64,000 nucleotides of DNA from the NCBI RefSeq assembly GCF_009649785.1, contig NZ_WJOK01000026.1, positions 18,294 through 82,293 on the forward strand, read 5' to 3'. The DNA is from Agrobacterium tumefaciens. GTDB taxonomy: Bacteria; Pseudomonadota; Alphaproteobacteria; Rhizobiales; Rhizobiaceae. Each line of letters starts with the position of its first letter. Position 1 is the first letter of the stretch. Shown piece after piece: positions 46,134-55,001 of this stretch. The notes beneath the pieces were generated by a model. That model ran no database searches and was not told the DNA's origin. It saw only the letters and a program-made list of their open reading frames with translations. Both the position numbers and the translations under genes were made by a program.

Positions 46134-47315
46134 TTAAGCCGATTTCACGGCGGGCGACTTCAACTGCCCGTGGAGTGCCAGATCATATTCCTCCCACACC
46201 GGCTTGAGATCGACCACCTTGCGGCCATGGCGCGCCTCGTCCATGGCGAGCGCCAGAATACCGGCCTCGATCGCATCGAGCGCGGAAACCGGCAGGGGCG
46301 TCCCCTTGACGACATGGTTGATCACGTCCTCGGCCATCTGCTCATCCGCGCCATAATGCTGGGAGAGCACGGTTGCCGCCGAATAGGTCTTGGCAACGGT
46401 CTTTTCGTTGGTGCGGGCATTGTGCACGTTCAGGAAGCCGCGCACGAAATCGCCCTCGGCCATGCCCTTGGCGCCGATGACGCAGAAACGGCGGAAATCG
46501 TCGGGAACGTTCAGATTGGTATGGAAGGCGAGCGATGCGCCGTTTTCATATTCGACGATCGCGGTCTGGTAGTCGATGATATCACCGTCGCTGTCGAAAA
46601 CCTTGTCGGAACCCATCCAGCCGCTCGGCTTGCGATGGTAGACTTCCATGTCGTTGATGCCGTCATTTTGCGGAGCATTTGCAGGCGTGAAGCTCTTGCG
46701 CCCGCCAAAGCTCGACACGAAACGCGGCCGGGCACCCACCACGCCATTATAGAGATCGAGGTCGTGGCAGCATTTTTCCAGCATGAAGGAGCCGGAATAG
46801 TTCTCGTAACGCCGCCAGTCGCGCATGAAGAACGCGCCATGATAGGGCGGGATATGTTCCGAAGCCTCGATGGAGACGACGTCACCCAGCTTGCCTTCGG
46901 CCTGCGCGGCGCGCAGATCGCGGTAAAGCGGCGAGTAACGCAGGACCAGACCGACCAGCAGCCGCTCATGTCCATGCTTGTTGAGCAACCGGGCGAGTTC
47001 GAGGCTTTCCTCGATGCTGACGACGATGGGTTTTTCCGAGAAGATGGTGCAACCGGCTTCAAGCCCGATGCGGATATGCTCCAGATGCATATGGTTCGGT
47101 GAGCCGATCATCAAAAGGTCGAATGTCTCGCCGGCAATCAGCGCCTCGGGGCTGTCATAGGCCTTGCCAGCCGAAATGCCCTTTTCCTCAAGACCCGGCA
47201 GACCGGCCGGGGCAGGATCGACATAACCGACGATCTCGAAATCCTTGTCGATCTCGTGAAAAACGTAGCCCAGATAACCGAGACGGAATCCGAGTCCGAT
47301 AATTCCCACCTTCAT
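46134..47315 (-). CDS. Gfo/Idh/MocA family oxidoreductase
   Basis: 393 residues. The N-terminal Rossmann domain starts MKVGIIGLGFRLGYLGYVF, an altered GxGxxG, and continues with LMIGSPNHMHLEHIRIGLEAG and FSEKPIVVSIEE, the last holding the conserved EKP Lys of the family. The C-terminal beta domain includes MLEKCCHDLDLYNGVVGARP with the usual HD pair. It probably oxidises or epimerises a sugar imported by the ABC system whose genes follow. It is first in the operon, and a candidate RpiR site lies about 95 bp upstream. Confidence 0.92.
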   Translation of the reverse strand: MKVGIIGLGFRLGYLGYVFHEIDKDFEIVGYVDPAPAGLPGLEEKGISAGKAYDSPEALIAGETFDLLMIGSPNHMHLEHIRIGLEAGCTIFSEKPIVVSIEESLELARLLNKHGHERLLVGLVLRYSPLYRDLRAAQAEGKLGDVVSIEASEHIPPYHGAFFMRDWRRYENYSGSFMLEKCCHDLDLYNGVVGARPRFVSSFGGRKSFTPANAPQNDGINDMEVYHRKPSGWMGSDKVFDSDGDIIDYQTAIVEYENGASLAFHTNLNVPDDFRRFCVIGAKGMAEGDFVRGFLNVHNARTNEKTVAKTYSAATVLSQHYGADEQMAEDVINHVVKGTPLPVSALDAIEAGILALAMDEARHGRKVVDLKPVWEEYDLALHGQLKSPAVKSA

Positions 47316-47408
47316 GAACTTTGTTCCCTGTTCATTCGTAATTCATTTTCGCAGAAGCAACCATTTCTGTGCTGGTTATCCTGATATCTGCGATAATTTT
47401 CCGCCACG

Positions 47409-47425
47409 ATGAAATTAATTTTCAT
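47409..47425. promoter_or_regulatory. Candidate RpiR operator 3
   Basis: ATGAAATTAATTTTCAT has perfect 6-bp arms (ATGAAA/TTTCAT) around a 5-bp AT centre. It resembles the dyads at 41079 and 41150 and lies about 95 bp upstream of the Gfo/Idh/MocA gene, so the RpiR protein could also control the sugar importer. Confidence 0.5.
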
Positions 47426-47650
47426 AACGGTCAAGTTAAATTCGATCTCGCAAATTCTAGTGAGGACCGGAGACCGATTTCCCCAGCGGAGACAGGCGCA
47501 AGATAGAGCGCCGTCAGCCACTGATACAAAAACAATACCAAAAAAATGCCAATCGTCTATAGCAATTCCAATTGCCGGAAATTTTTTTTGGTTAATGCGG
47601 AAATTTCAAGCACGACGCCTTATTATTCGGCAAATGATCGAAAAAACCAC

Positions 47651-47660
47651 CGATTAATCG
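47651..47660. promoter_or_regulatory. CGATTAATCG palindrome
   Basis: A perfect 10-bp palindrome in the GntR upstream region, 26 bp before the first direct repeat. It may be part of a promoter-regulator site, but short palindromes in AT-rich DNA also arise by chance. Confidence 0.25.
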
Positions 47661-47685
47661 TACAAATCCACTAATGGTTCTATTT

Positions 47686-47720
47686 TGGTATTGCCGATTG
47701 TGACGCATATGGTATAGCCG
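47686..47720 (+). promoter_or_regulatory. Two direct repeats upstream of GntR-type regulator gene
   Basis: TGGTATTGCCG (47686-47696) and TGGTATAGCCG (47710-47720) match at 10 of 11 positions and lie 24 bp apart, ending 34 bp before the ATG. The TGGT-TA-CC core is close to the TGGTCTAGACCA sites known for HutC-type amino-sugar regulators (NagR/DasR). Autoregulation of the nag operon is the likely role. Confidence 0.5.
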
Positions 47721-47754
47721 GAATTCGCCACATCGATTGTGACAGAGGTTATGG

Positions 47755-48510
47755 ATGAACGGGGCAGCGCTTAATCTGGACGACCTGCAATCGGGAGGCG
47801 GCGGCCCGCTTTACCTGAAACTGCGTCAGACGATTGAAGACGCCATCAATGGCGGCCGACTCAAACATGGCGATGCACTGCCGCCCGAGCGCGACATTGC
47901 CGAAAGCGCCTGCGTCAGCCGCGTCACGGTGCGCAAGGCTGTGGACGATCTCGTTCGCGACGGACTTCTCGTGCGCAGGCATGGGTCGGGCACCTTTGTA
48001 GTCAAACCCATCACCCGTATGCAGCAGCCGTTGACCAAGCTTACCTCGTTTACAGAGGATATGCGCCGCCGGGGAATGGTGGCGAGCACGCGCTGGCTTG
48101 AAAGAGGCCTGTTTTACCCGACCGGTGACGAGATGATGGCTCTCGGCCTTTCCCAATCCGCCATGGTTGCCCGGTTGACGCGACTGCGCCTTGCCAACGA
48201 CCAGCCGATCGCGCTCGAAGTCACGAGCCTGCCGGGCGATATTCTGCCGGACCCACAGCTGGTGGAAAACTCGCTTTATCAGGAGCTTGCGAAAAGCGAT
48301 ATTCGCCCCGTCCGCGCCATCCAGCGCATCTCCGCGCGCAACCTTACGGATGAGGAAACGATGCTGCTTGGAGTTCCCCCCGGGTCTGCTGCACTTTCCG
48401 TCCAGCGCATGGCCTATCTCGAAAGCGGCCGCCTCATGGAAATATCGCGCGCCCTTTATCGCAGCGACGCCTACGACCTCGTCGCCGAACTGACGATGAC
48501 CTCCGACTGA
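47755..48510 (+). CDS. GntR/HutC family regulator of amino-sugar operon
   Basis: 251 residues. Winged helix at residues 20-85 (LYLKLRQTIEDAINGG ... LPPERDIAESACVSRVTVRKAVDDLVRDGLLVRRHGSGTFV), then a UTRA effector domain at 95-245 (LTSFTEDMRRRGM, ALEVTSLPGDILP, AYLESGRLMEISRALYRSDAYDLVAEL). HutC-type regulators with this layout next to nagA respond to GlcNAc-6-P or GlcN-6-P. A second ATG 4 bp upstream is out of frame. It is first gene of the nag operon, with 26 bp to the next gene. Confidence 0.93.
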   Translation: MNGAALNLDDLQSGGGGPLYLKLRQTIEDAINGGRLKHGDALPPERDIAESACVSRVTVRKAVDDLVRDGLLVRRHGSGTFVVKPITRMQQPLTKLTSFTEDMRRRGMVASTRWLERGLFYPTGDEMMALGLSQSAMVARLTRLRLANDQPIALEVTSLPGDILPDPQLVENSLYQELAKSDIRPVRAIQRISARNLTDEETMLLGVPPGSAALSVQRMAYLESGRLMEISRALYRSDAYDLVAELTMTSD

Positions 48511-48536
48511 AACACATCGACCAAGGACAGAAAACG

Positions 48537-49559
48537 ATGACAACCCTGATGCGCCAGGAAATCAACGAGATTCCCGATGCCGTCGCCCGTCTGCTGGACA
48601 ATACCAGTGCCGACTTCCGGCAGGCCGGAGACAAGCTGAAAGCCCGTGACCCGGCCGTTATCGTCACCATTGCGCGCGGATCGTCCGATCACGCCGCGCA
48701 TTTCCTGAAATATGCGATCGAGTTACAGACGGGGCTTCCAGTCGCCTCGCTCGGCCCTTCGCTCGCCTCGATCTACCAGACGAAATTGCGGCTGGAACGG
48801 GCGGCAGCCTTCGCCGTATCGCAATCGGGCAAAAGCCCTGACATCGTCGCTTTGGCGGAAAGTGCCCGCAAGGGCGGAGCGCTTACCTTCTCCCTCGTGA
48901 ACACCCTGCCCTCCCCCCTTGGAGACGCAGCCAATCACGCCATCGACATCCAGGCGGGACCGGAAAAGGCAGTTGCCGCAACCAAGTCCTTCGTCAACTC
49001 CATTGTCGCCGGTCTGGCCATCCTTGCCGAATGGACGGAAGACAGCCTGCTCGCGAAGGCCGTCAGCACCCTGCCGCAGAATTTCGCCAAGGCAATCGCA
49101 CTTGACTGGAGCCATATTGGCGAGGCTGTGAAGGGTGAGGATTCACTTTATATGCTGGGCCGCGGCCCCGCCCTTGCGATTGCCGCGGAAGCCGCGCTGA
49201 AATGCAAGGAAACCTGCGAGCTGCACGCGGAAGCCTATTCGTCGGCAGAAGTCATGCACGGCCCGGTTTCGCTGGTCGCACCGAAATTTCCGGTAATCGC
49301 CTTTGCCGCGCGCGACCGCGCCGAGACCTCCGTTACGGATATTGCCGCAAGCCTTGCCCAAAAAGGCGCCAATGTTTTCGTCACATCTGCCAAGGGTAGC
49401 CCGGCCAAGCCCTTGCCCTTCGTGGAAACCAACCATCCCCTGACCGATGCATTGCTGCTTATCGCACCGTTTTACGGCTTCATCGAGCAATTGTCGCGCG
49501 CAAGAGGCTTCAACCCGGATGCTCCAGTGGCATTGAAAAAGGTGACTGAGACCCAATGA
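48537..49559 (+). CDS. SIS-domain aminosugar-phosphate deaminase/isomerase (NagB-II type)
   Basis: 340 residues with two SIS domains and no glutaminase domain, unlike GlmS. Visible are VTIARGSSDHAAHFLKYAIE near residue 43, SQSGKSPDIVALAE near 98, AATKSFVNSIVAGLAIL near 145 and AIAAEAALKCKETCELHAEAYSSAEVMHGP near 215. Such proteins convert glucosamine-6-phosphate to fructose-6-phosphate and ammonia in bacteria lacking classical NagB, which fits its place before nagA. AAGGAC precedes the ATG. Overlaps nagA by ATGA. Confidence 0.88.
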   Translation: MTTLMRQEINEIPDAVARLLDNTSADFRQAGDKLKARDPAVIVTIARGSSDHAAHFLKYAIELQTGLPVASLGPSLASIYQTKLRLERAAAFAVSQSGKSPDIVALAESARKGGALTFSLVNTLPSPLGDAANHAIDIQAGPEKAVAATKSFVNSIVAGLAILAEWTEDSLLAKAVSTLPQNFAKAIALDWSHIGEAVKGEDSLYMLGRGPALAIAAEAALKCKETCELHAEAYSSAEVMHGPVSLVAPKFPVIAFAARDRAETSVTDIAASLAQKGANVFVTSAKGSPAKPLPFVETNHPLTDALLLIAPFYGFIEQLSRARGFNPDAPVALKKVTETQ

Positions 49560-50722
49560 GCGGCATAAAGGCATTTGTCGGCGCCCGCATTTTCGATGGC
49601 GCCGAATGGCATGATGACAAGGTGCTCCTGATCCGCGAAGGGCGCGTTGCCGCTGTCCTGGACAGCGTGCCTGCCGACGCCGAAGTGATCGATACAGATG
49701 GGCTGTTGATCGCGCCGGGCTTCATCGACCTTCAGGTCAATGGCGGTGGCGGCGTCATGTTCAACAACCAGCCGGATGTGGCTGGCATTGCCCGCATCTG
49801 CTCCGCCCACGCCCAGTTCGGCACGACGGCTTTGATGGTGACGCTCATCACCGACCGGTCGGACGTGACTTTCAGGGCGGCGCAGGCGGGGATTGCCGCG
49901 GGCAAGCAGCATGTGCCCGGTTTCCTCGGCCTGCATTTCGAGGGGCCGCATCTTTCTGTCGCGCGCAAGGGCACGCATGATCCGGCGTTGATCCGCAAGA
50001 TGGAGATAGACGACCTCGCAGTCCTAACCGGCTGCAGGGCGGAACTCCCCTTCGTGCTGACAACCATTGCCCCGGAAAATGTTACTGTCGAGCAGGTTGC
50101 AGCACTCAGCGACGCCGGCATCGTCGTCAGCCTCGGCCATACCGACACCGGTCTCGATGTTGCGACGGCCTATGCTGATGCAGGCGCATCCATGGTAACG
50201 CATCTCTTCAATGCCATGAGCCCGCTTGGCCACCGCGAGCCGGGGCTGGTCGGGGCCGCACTTTCGAACGGCAAGTTGCATTGCGGGCTTATAGCCGACG
50301 GATTCCATGTCGATCCGGCCGCAATCGGCATTGCGCTGCGCGCCAAGAATGGCCCGGCCCGCATCTTCCTTGTCACCGACGCCATGTCCACCATCGGCAC
50401 GGATGATGACGGTTTCGAACTGAACGGCCGGCGCGTCTATCGCAACGGTGGACGGCTAACGTTGGCCGACGGCACGCTGGCGGGAGCGGATATAGACATG
50501 CTCTCCTGCATCCGTTTCATGCGTGAGAAGATGGAAATGCCGCTGGAAGAAGCTTTGCGAATGGCATCCGCCTATCCGGCGCAGGCAATCGGCGCCTCCG
50601 GCAAGGGAAAACTCCTGCCCGGTTTCGATGCTGATTTCGTGATGCTGACACCAGACCTCCAGATGCATTCAACATGGATTGGCGGAGAAAAAATCTACGA
50701 TGCCACACGTTCCGGAGTCTGA
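49556..50722 (+). CDS. nagA: N-acetylglucosamine-6-phosphate deacetylase NagA
   Basis: 388 residues, an amidohydrolase-fold enzyme that removes acetate from GlcNAc-6-P. Family motifs: APGFIDLQVNGGGG near residue 55, LGLHFEGPHLSVARKGTH near 125 with the metal Glu, LGHTDTG near 188, THLFNAMSPLGHREPG near 210, and the catalytic Asp in FLVTDAMSTIGTDD near 275. All key residues are present. It overlaps the deaminase stop and lies 3 bp before the kinase gene. Confidence 0.96.
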   Translation: MSGIKAFVGARIFDGAEWHDDKVLLIREGRVAAVLDSVPADAEVIDTDGLLIAPGFIDLQVNGGGGVMFNNQPDVAGIARICSAHAQFGTTALMVTLITDRSDVTFRAAQAGIAAGKQHVPGFLGLHFEGPHLSVARKGTHDPALIRKMEIDDLAVLTGCRAELPFVLTTIAPENVTVEQVAALSDAGIVVSLGHTDTGLDVATAYADAGASMVTHLFNAMSPLGHREPGLVGAALSNGKLHCGLIADGFHVDPAAIGIALRAKNGPARIFLVTDAMSTIGTDDDGFELNGRRVYRNGGRLTLADGTLAGADIDMLSCIRFMREKMEMPLEEALRMASAYPAQAIGASGKGKLLPGFDADFVMLTPDLQMHSTWIGGEKIYDATRSGV

Positions 50723-50725
50723 ACC

Positions 50726-51652
50726 ATGATCGTTTGTTTCGATATCGGCGGAACGACCATCAAGGGCGCGATTGCCCATGCCCCGGACGATATTCGCCCC
50801 GTACCGCGTATACCAACGCCCAAAACCAGCTTCGAAGACTTCGCTGCCGGCTTGAAATCCGTCATCGACAACAGCGGCGGCACACCCGACTGCGTATCAC
50901 TGTCGATCGCGGGCGTCATCGATCTTGATACGGGAAAGGCGACAGTCGCCAATATTCCCAGCATTCACCGCAGAACGTTAAAAGACGATCTGGAAAAAGC
51001 CCTGAACCTTCCTGTTATCGTTTCGAACGATGCGGATTGTTTCGTGATCGCCGAATCGGAAATCGGCTCCGGACAAGGACATCGCGTCGTCTTCGGCGTT
51101 ATCCTTGGAACAGGTGTCGGCGGCGGGCTGGTGATTGACGGCAAGCTCATCAACAGCGACGGCGGCTTCGCTGGCGAGTGGGGACATGGGCCAGTGGCCG
51201 CGACATTGGCCGGCAATCCACCGGTATCGCTGCCGCGATTCGAATGCGGTTGCGGCCTCACCGGCTGTGTCGACGCGATCGGCAGCGCGCGCGGCATGGA
51301 AAAGCTGCATCTGCATCTTCACGGGCAGGATATGACCAGTGAGGATATTATTGCCGCCTGGCAGGCAGGCGATGCGCAAGCCGCAAGAACTATCGATGTA
51401 CTCATTGATATTCTCGCCTCACCGCTGGCGATGGTGATCAATGTCACCGGCGCAACCATCGTGCCCGTCGGCGGCGGGCTTTCGAATTCAAGGGAACTCG
51501 TGACAGCTCTGGACGAAGCCGTCAGGGGTCGCATTCTCAGGCGCTTCGACAGGCCGCTCGTCGTGCCTGCCATTTGCCGGATCGAGCCGGGGCTGATTGG
51601 TTCCGCCGTTATTGGACTGAAATATGCCAAGGAAATCGTAAACGCGGCTTAA
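50726..51652 (+). CDS. ROK family sugar kinase, probable N-acetylglucosamine kinase
   Basis: 308 residues. ATP-phosphate motif FDIGGTTIKGAIA at residues 5-17, NDADCF near 104, GTGVGGGLVIDGKLINSDGG with EWGH near 150, and the ROK zinc motif CGCGLTGCVDAIGSARG near 173. The E-x-GH plus zinc motif identifies a ROK kinase. In a nag operon the substrate is most likely N-acetylglucosamine, delivering GlcNAc-6-P to NagA. This suits uptake through an ABC importer, which does not phosphorylate its cargo. Confidence 0.92.
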   Translation: MIVCFDIGGTTIKGAIAHAPDDIRPVPRIPTPKTSFEDFAAGLKSVIDNSGGTPDCVSLSIAGVIDLDTGKATVANIPSIHRRTLKDDLEKALNLPVIVSNDADCFVIAESEIGSGQGHRVVFGVILGTGVGGGLVIDGKLINSDGGFAGEWGHGPVAATLAGNPPVSLPRFECGCGLTGCVDAIGSARGMEKLHLHLHGQDMTSEDIIAAWQAGDAQAARTIDVLIDILASPLAMVINVTGATIVPVGGGLSNSRELVTALDEAVRGRILRRFDRPLVVPAICRIEPGLIGSAVIGLKYAKEIVNAA

Positions 51653-51659
51653 GCCGCGT
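51642..51659. terminator. Palindrome between convergent kinase and monooxygenase genes
   Basis: ACGCGGCTTAAGCCGCGT is a perfect 18-bp palindrome that contains the kinase stop codon (TAA) and touches the monooxygenase stop. It can form a short GC-rich hairpin on both transcripts but has no T-run, so terminator strength is doubtful. Confidence 0.4.
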
Positions 51660-52918
51660 CACACCGTCTCGATCTTTTCCCGACGAAAGCCCAGCCCCAC
51701 CAGCCTGCCGGTCAGATGGGCAAAAAGTGGAAACCGCATGATCGCCCTAACGATGGCGGGTGGGCCTTTCGGCTTTTCCGCCGTTTCCGTCTGCTCTTTC
51801 TTGCGACCGACACGCATCATCCGCTGCAAGAATTGCGTGGCCTTGGTTGGAAAGGATCGCCGTTTCTCTATGGCGGCAAGGTGGTCATCGGCAATGGTCC
51901 GGCCGGATGTGAATACCGGCACCAGAACATTGGCCGCGGCAACCGCATCCTGAATGGCAAGATTGATGCCGACACCGCCGACGGGCGACATGGCATGGGC
52001 CGCATCGCCGATGCAGATCAGGCCGGGCTTCCACCAGCGCTTCAACCGATCGATACGGACGGTGAGCAGATGCACGTCATCCCAGCTCGTAACTTCGTCG
52101 AGCCTCTCGCGCGGGAAAGGGCAGATTTCCGCAACCCGGTTCCTGAAGGCTTCAAGCCCCTCAATCTTCATGTCAGCGAAAAAGCCCTTGCGCACCACGT
52201 ACCCGCATTGCCAGTAGTCACCGCGGTTGATCATCACGAAACCCTGCCGCGAACCCGCATGGCCCATGGTGTCGGCCGGATCACCCGGCTGTCTCGAAAG
52301 GCGCATCCAAAGCACCTCGGTCGGGATGCCGAAGCGCTGTACTTCAAGCTCCGCCGCCTCGCGGACGATGGAGTTGCGGCCATCCGCGCCCACCACCAGA
52401 TCAGCGGCGATCTCGATTGCGCCTTCCGGCGTATTGACCATGAGGCCACCAACACGCCCGTCGCGCTCGATCAGGCCGGTTACCGGCGCATTCATCAGCA
52501 GCCGAAAATTCTCATATTGCCCGGCCTTGCCGACGATAAAATTGAGAAAATCCCATTGCGGCATGAAGGCAATGAAACGATGATGGACCGGCAGCCGCGA
52601 AAAATCCGCGATCGTGATACGCTCGCCGCCGATGACTGCGTTCAGCCGTGGCGCACGCGTATGCGGGAGGCTCAGGAACTCCTCGGCGAAACCCAGCTGC
52701 TCCATCAGTTCAAGCGTGGAGGGGTGAATGGTGTCGCCGCGAAAATCGCGCAGAAAATCTCCATGTTTCTCGACAACCGTTACGTCTATACCGCTGCGGG
52801 CAAGCAAAAGGCCGAGCATCAGGCCGGCCGGCCCGCCACCCGCCACGACAACGGACGTGCGGATGTGCTGAACGGCCCTGCCGTCATTCTCCGGCACGAC
52901 TTTCGCTTCTTCCATCAC
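51659..52918 (-). CDS. FAD-dependent aromatic-type monooxygenase
   Basis: 419 residues of the PHBH-like flavoprotein family. FAD motif VVAGGGPAGLMLGLLLARSGIDVTVVEK near residue 24, FRGDTIHPSTLELMEQLG near 58, DLVVGADGRNSIVREAA (DG motif) near 175 and ICIGDAAHAMSPVGGVGINLAIQDA (GD motif) near 310. FAD and NAD(P)H sites appear intact. The substrate is unknown; the group includes ubiquinone-type and aromatic hydroxylases. Two ATGs in tandem are possible. It follows PAP2 on the same strand with a 24-bp gap. Confidence 0.9.
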   Translation of the reverse strand: MMEEAKVVPENDGRAVQHIRTSVVVAGGGPAGLMLGLLLARSGIDVTVVEKHGDFLRDFRGDTIHPSTLELMEQLGFAEEFLSLPHTRAPRLNAVIGGERITIADFSRLPVHHRFIAFMPQWDFLNFIVGKAGQYENFRLLMNAPVTGLIERDGRVGGLMVNTPEGAIEIAADLVVGADGRNSIVREAAELEVQRFGIPTEVLWMRLSRQPGDPADTMGHAGSRQGFVMINRGDYWQCGYVVRKGFFADMKIEGLEAFRNRVAEICPFPRERLDEVTSWDDVHLLTVRIDRLKRWWKPGLICIGDAAHAMSPVGGVGINLAIQDAVAAANVLVPVFTSGRTIADDHLAAIEKRRSFPTKATQFLQRMMRVGRKKEQTETAEKPKGPPAIVRAIMRFPLFAHLTGRLVGLGFRREKIETV

Positions 52919-52942
52919 CGCCCCCCTGTCCGTTAAACGTCT

Positions 52943-53647
52943 CTATCGTGCATCCGTCGCCGGCAGGTTTGCATTTTTCGGCTGTGGCCAACCATGTGCA
53001 TCGAAACGGAAAAGCATTTCGGACCGGGCAAAGATAAAGGCGAAGGCCATGGCCGTCCACATGCCAAGCAACAGCCCGGCGGCCACATCGCTTGGATAAT
53101 GCGCGCCGACGATGACGCGCGAAACACCAATGACAAGGGCAAGCAGCAGGAACGCCCAGCGGAAGCGCGGCATCAGCATGGCGAAAACACCGAAAAACGC
53201 CCCGGCAGCCGTCGAATGGCCTGACGGGAAGCTCTCATAAAGATTGTCACCGGTAAAAGGCGTGAGGCTATAGGCACCCATTTCCAGAAAAAGCTCCGGC
53301 CGCGCCCGCCCGATCAGGAATTTCAGCGTGTGGACCAATATGCTCGCCGTTCCGATCGTCAGGAAGAAGTAAGCGAGAAGCCGCCATGCCGTTCTCAGCC
53401 GGCCGGCATAGGTCCGCGCCTGCAGGACACGCGCGCCGACATAGGCAAGGATGGCAAGAGCGCCGGTGGAATAAAGCATCCAGCTGAAAGTACCGAAATC
53501 GGTAATGGAGCGATTGAAGGAAACTATCCTTCCCGGCAGGGCTTGAGCATGTTCCGAAAGGCGTGGGTCGAAAGGAATAAAGACCAGAACCAGCACAAGG
53601 CTTGCCGCAAAAATCCAACCGCTGGAAACCAGAAAACGTCGCATCAA
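52943..53647 (-). CDS. PAP2-family membrane phosphatase
   Basis: 234 residues with about six hydrophobic segments. The three PAP2 motifs are visible: KFLIGRARPE, YESFPSGHSTAAG and SRVIVGAHYPSDVAAG, containing the catalytic histidines. Such proteins remove phosphate from lipid phosphates or undecaprenyl pyrophosphate at the periplasmic face of the inner membrane. It could equally be a lipid A phosphatase type; sequence alone does not decide. Start MMRRFLVSSGWIF has the positively charged end of a first helix. Confidence 0.9.
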   Translation of the reverse strand: MMRRFLVSSGWIFAASLVLVLVFIPFDPRLSEHAQALPGRIVSFNRSITDFGTFSWMLYSTGALAILAYVGARVLQARTYAGRLRTAWRLLAYFFLTIGTASILVHTLKFLIGRARPELFLEMGAYSLTPFTGDNLYESFPSGHSTAAGAFFGVFAMLMPRFRWAFLLLALVIGVSRVIVGAHYPSDVAAGLLLGMWTAMAFAFIFARSEMLFRFDAHGWPQPKNANLPATDAR

Positions 53648-53807
53648 TATTCTCTCATCGTTTTTCTTGCATATGGCTTTGCCATCCGCAAAAACAATAG
53701 CCCGGCTGTGTCCTTGTTATGACGGGTTTTCACGAGTAGAGGCTAGTGCATGTCGCCAGAAACTATGCATCGGTTTCGGGCAACCGGAAACGACCGACGG
53801 ACGGAAG

Positions 53808-55001
53808 ATGACAGATACCAGTGAAATGCCACGCAGGCTGACGATATTGGGTTCGACGGGTTCGATCGGTACGAACACACTGGATGTCGTCCGTCAGCTG
53901 GGTGGTCGCAGACAATTCGAGGTTTTGGCGCTCACCGGCGCCGGAAACATCGATCTTCTGGCGCAACAGGCGCGTGAATTCGGCGCACAGCTTGCGGTAA
54001 CCGCCGAGGATGGCAAATACGAAGCGCTGAAAGCGACCCTTGCCGGCACCGGCATTGAGGTTGCGGCAGGCAAATCCGGCCTCGAAGAAGCGGCCTCGAT
54101 GGAGGCCGGCTGGGTAATGGCAGCGATTGCCGGAACACCTGGTCTTGCCCCGACATTGACAGCCGCACGGCGCGGCGCAGACATAGCGCTTGCAAACAAG
54201 GAATGCCTCGTTTCCGCAGGCAATGTTTTCCTGCGCACGGTCAAACAGGGCGGTGGCAGGTTGATCCCGGTCGATAGCGAACATAGTGCGATCTTCCAGT
54301 GCCTGACGGGCGATCACAAACAGGCCGTGGAGCGCATCGTACTCACCGCATCCGGCGGACCCTTTCGCACCTGGTCGCGTGAGCAGATGGCCAATGTCAC
54401 GGCAGATATCGCCCGCGCACATCCCAACTGGTCGATGGGGTTGAAGGTATCGATCGGCAGCGCCTCGATGTTCAATAAGGGGCTGGAAATGATCGAGGCG
54501 AAATATCTCTTCGATCTCAAGCCCGAGCAGGTGGAGGTGATCGTTCATCCGCAGTCGATCATACATTCGATGGTGGGTTATACGGATGGCTCCTATATCG
54601 CCCAGCTCGGCTCGCCCGATATGCGAACCGCCATCTCTTATGCCCTCACCTATCCTGAGCGCGGCAATCTCAATGTCGAACGCCTGGATTTCGCCAAACT
54701 GGCGCGGCTCGATTTCGAAGCGCCTGATGAAACCCGGTTTCCAGCACTCCGACTGGCGCGCACGGCGCTGGAGCGCGGAGGCTTGCAGGGCGCGGCTCTG
54801 AATGCCGCCGAAGAAACCGCCTTTCACGCCTTCGTCGAAGGCGGCATCGGTTTTCTCGATATGGCCGAAATCGTCGAAACGGTCATGGACCGCATGCATG
54901 ACGGCCGATCAGCCAACAGCATCGAAGACGTATTTTCGGCGGACGGGGAAGCCCGCAATCACGCGCGGGAACTGATCGCCAGCAAAGAAAAGGCCGCGTA
55001 A
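53808..55001 (+). CDS. dxr: 1-Deoxy-D-xylulose 5-phosphate reductoisomerase
   Basis: 397 residues. Dxr makes 2-C-methyl-D-erythritol 4-phosphate, the committed step of the MEP isoprenoid pathway. NADPH motif LGSTGSIGTNTLDVV near residue 14, ALANKECLVSAG near 130, metal ligands in IPVDSEHSAIFQCL near 154 and HPNWSMGLKVSIGSASMFNKGLEMIEA near 210, containing the third metal Glu. In that last segment the common VDSA form is IGSA. The ATG at 53808 was preferred because upstream in-frame sequence lacks family resemblance; a second ATG is at 53826. A bidirectional terminator follows. Confidence 0.95.
   Translation: MTDTSEMPRRLTILGSTGSIGTNTLDVVRQLGGRRQFEVLALTGAGNIDLLAQQAREFGAQLAVTAEDGKYEALKATLAGTGIEVAAGKSGLEEAASMEAGWVMAAIAGTPGLAPTLTAARRGADIALANKECLVSAGNVFLRTVKQGGGRLIPVDSEHSAIFQCLTGDHKQAVERIVLTASGGPFRTWSREQMANVTADIARAHPNWSMGLKVSIGSASMFNKGLEMIEAKYLFDLKPEQVEVIVHPQSIIHSMVGYTDGSYIAQLGSPDMRTAISYALTYPERGNLNVERLDFAKLARLDFEAPDETRFPALRLARTALERGGLQGAALNAAEETAFHAFVEGGIGFLDMAEIVETVMDRMHDGRSANSIEDVFSADGEARNHARELIASKEKAA

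Larger units (their letters stand above)
47316..47754. other. 439-bp divergent regulatory region, no gene
   Basis: This AT-rich spacer separates the oxidoreductase/ABC operon (minus) from the GntR/nag operon (plus). It contains the RpiR-like dyad at 47409, a palindrome at 47651 and two direct repeats at 47686 and 47710. The open frames inside it lack ribosome sites and family resemblance. Confidence 0.6.

Noticed and set aside
53667..53807. N-terminal extension of dxr
   Set aside because: The frame is open but the added residues do not resemble Dxr, and the family N-terminus starts at 53808.
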